Assembly (NCBI RefSeq): GCF_029360775.1
Contig: NZ_JARKMZ010000036.1
Coordinates: 1-64,000 of the forward strand
From: Daejeonella sp. H1SJ63
Lineage (GTDB): Bacteria > Bacteroidota > Bacteroidia > Sphingobacteriales > Sphingobacteriaceae
Direction of reading: 5' to 3'
DNA length: 64,000 nucleotides
Shown here: piece by piece, positions 63,080 through 64,000 of the stretch
Position numbering within the stretch: position 1 is the stretch's first letter
How the letters are laid out: the number at the start of each line of letters is the position of its first letter
Translations under genes and position numbers: made by a program
Notes under the pieces: model-generated
What the model was told of the DNA's origin: nothing
The model's input: only the letters and a program-made list of their open reading frames with translations
Database searches by the model: none

Positions 63080-64000
63080 TGAACTTTAAACTGATTTTTT
63101 CTATCGCCAGATCACTGATGTTAGCCCGCTGGAGGCAAACGATGGTGGCTGCTTTTGGAGTTACCTTTGGCATTGCGATGTTTGTTAGTTTGTTAAGCTT
63201 TATGTCGGGTTTGAACGACCTTCTGGATGGGCTTATCCTGAACCGTACCCCTCATATACGCCTCTACAATGAAATTCAGCCAACGGCAGATCAACCGATT
63301 GATATGTCTGATACACATAAGTCATATCACAATTTTGTAAAATCGGTTAAGCCAAAGCAGGAGCGGCCTGAGATCTATAATAATATGGCGATAATGAATT
63401 TCCTGAAATCCGATAATCGCGTTTTGGGAATTGCTCCTAAAATTACCACGCAGGTGTTTTATAATGTTGGTGTGATCGATTTAACGGGTGCTGTTAACGG
63501 CATTGATGTGGAAGCTGAAAATAGCTTGTTTAATTTTCAGGACTATGTAGTTGAAGGTGATTATATCGATCTGAAAAATACACCGAACAGCATCATGCTT
63601 GGTAAGGGATTGGCCGGCAAGATGCTGGCTTCAATCGGAGATGTTATTCAGTTAACCACTTCAAGGGGCGAGAGAACTCAGCTCAAAGTAGTGGGAATCT
63701 TTCAGTCGGGTTTGCAGGATGCAGACAATACTCAGAGTTATGCATCGATTATCACTACCCAGAAATTACTCGGCGAGTCAGTAAACTATATAACCGATAT
63801 ACAGATTAAGCTTAAGGATATCACAATGGCACCGCAGATTGCCAGAGAATACGGAAAATTGTTTGATGTAGACGCTGTAGATATTCAAACAGCCAACTCG
63901 CAGTTTGAAACCGGAAGTTCAGTTCGTTCGATCATTTCTTATGCAGTAGGTATAACCCTTTTGATTGTTGCCGGCTTTGGGATCTATAATATCCTGAACA
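63079..64000 (+). CDS. FtsX-type ABC transporter permease, truncated by the window
   Basis: The N-terminal 307 residues of a MacB/LolC-type permease. TM1 (about 23-45, MVAAFGVTFGIAMFVSLLSFM), a periplasmic domain (about 50-280, with PNSIMLGKGLAGKML and SRGERTQLKVVGIF), then the start of TM2 (ISYAVGITLLIVAGFGIYNILN). Its ATG overlaps the adaptor stop (TAATG), showing coupling. No ATPase domain is seen in this part; the ATPase is probably a separate gene beyond the edge. Substrate unknown. Confidence 0.88.
   Translation, partial: MNFKLIFSIARSLMLARWRQTMVAAFGVTFGIAMFVSLLSFMSGLNDLLDGLILNRTPHIRLYNEIQPTADQPIDMSDTHKSYHNFVKSVKPKQERPEIYNNMAIMNFLKSDNRVLGIAPKITTQVFYNVGVIDLTGAVNGIDVEAENSLFNFQDYVVEGDYIDLKNTPNSIMLGKGLAGKMLASIGDVIQLTTSRGERTQLKVVGIFQSGLQDADNTQSYASIITTQKLLGESVNYITDIQIKLKDITMAPQIAREYGKLFDVDAVDIQTANSQFETGSSVRSIISYAVGITLLIVAGFGIYNILN

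Overview
The window reads as chromosome of a Bacteroidota, most likely a Pedobacter-like member of the Sphingobacteriales. The evidence is two secreted proteins with type IX secretion (T9SS) C-terminal signals (type A on a subtilase, type B or gliding-motility-associated on a 3669-residue adhesin), SprB-type repeats, a HYC_CC_PP family protein, the mreB-mreC-mreD-mrdA-rodA order, few Shine-Dalgarno sequences, and several TAnnTTTG-type -7 elements. Base composition is moderately AT-rich and fairly even. I saw no rRNA, integrase, transposase, phage or CRISPR. One tRNA (Val, GAC) is present.

Layout. 0.4-5.8 kb: a stand-alone patatin lipase, tRNA-Val, a DUF4256 protein, a four-helix-bundle (23S IVP-like) gene bracketed by inverted repeats, an OFA-type MFS transporter, and a secreted neutral-ceramidase-like hydrolase on the minus strand. 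6.0-19.2 kb: a copper/silver resistance block, all on the plus strand. It holds a HYC_CC_PP protein, a heavy-metal-binding lipoprotein, a CusA-type RND pump encoded as two overlapping ORFs, a TolC-type channel, two successive CusB-type adaptors that each carry a metal-binding domain, a CPH-type P1B ATPase (CopB-like), an HMA-AraC fusion regulator, a CPC-type P1B ATPase (CopA-like) and a small CxxC chaperone, closed by a strong terminator. 19.2-35.8 kb: surface and secreted proteins: a DUF4382 lipoprotein, a beta-propeller protein with a CxCC motif, the giant modular adhesin, a degenerate receiver protein and a T9SS subtilase.

35.9-47.1 kb: housekeeping genes: thymidine kinase, an unknown conserved protein, the cell-shape cluster, purH, purN and a FAH-family hydrolase. 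47.2-50.2 kb: a LiaF-like membrane protein, a DUF4288 protein, a LytS-type kinase and a LytTR regulator in one minus-strand operon. 51.3-58.3 kb: a tight minus-strand molybdenum-cofactor operon (xdhC, mocA-like, moaA, moeA, tauE-like, moaD, moeB-rhodanese, moaE, DUF1801) with no moaC or mogA in the window. 58.4-64 kb: a secreted YciI-like protein, an LLM flavin oxidoreductase, cardiolipin synthase, a decayed membrane-hydrolase pseudogene, and an adaptor plus FtsX-type ABC permease that runs off the right edge.

Points most worth a second look: the CusA pump split after TM4 with a strong internal ribosome-binding site; the copper block with three copies of one metal-binding domain and an HMA-AraC sensor; the CxCC propeller beside it; the inverted-repeat-bounded four-helix-bundle cassette; the regular cassette grammar of the giant adhesin; and the internally deleted, frameshifted membrane hydrolase remnant at 61.6-61.8 kb.
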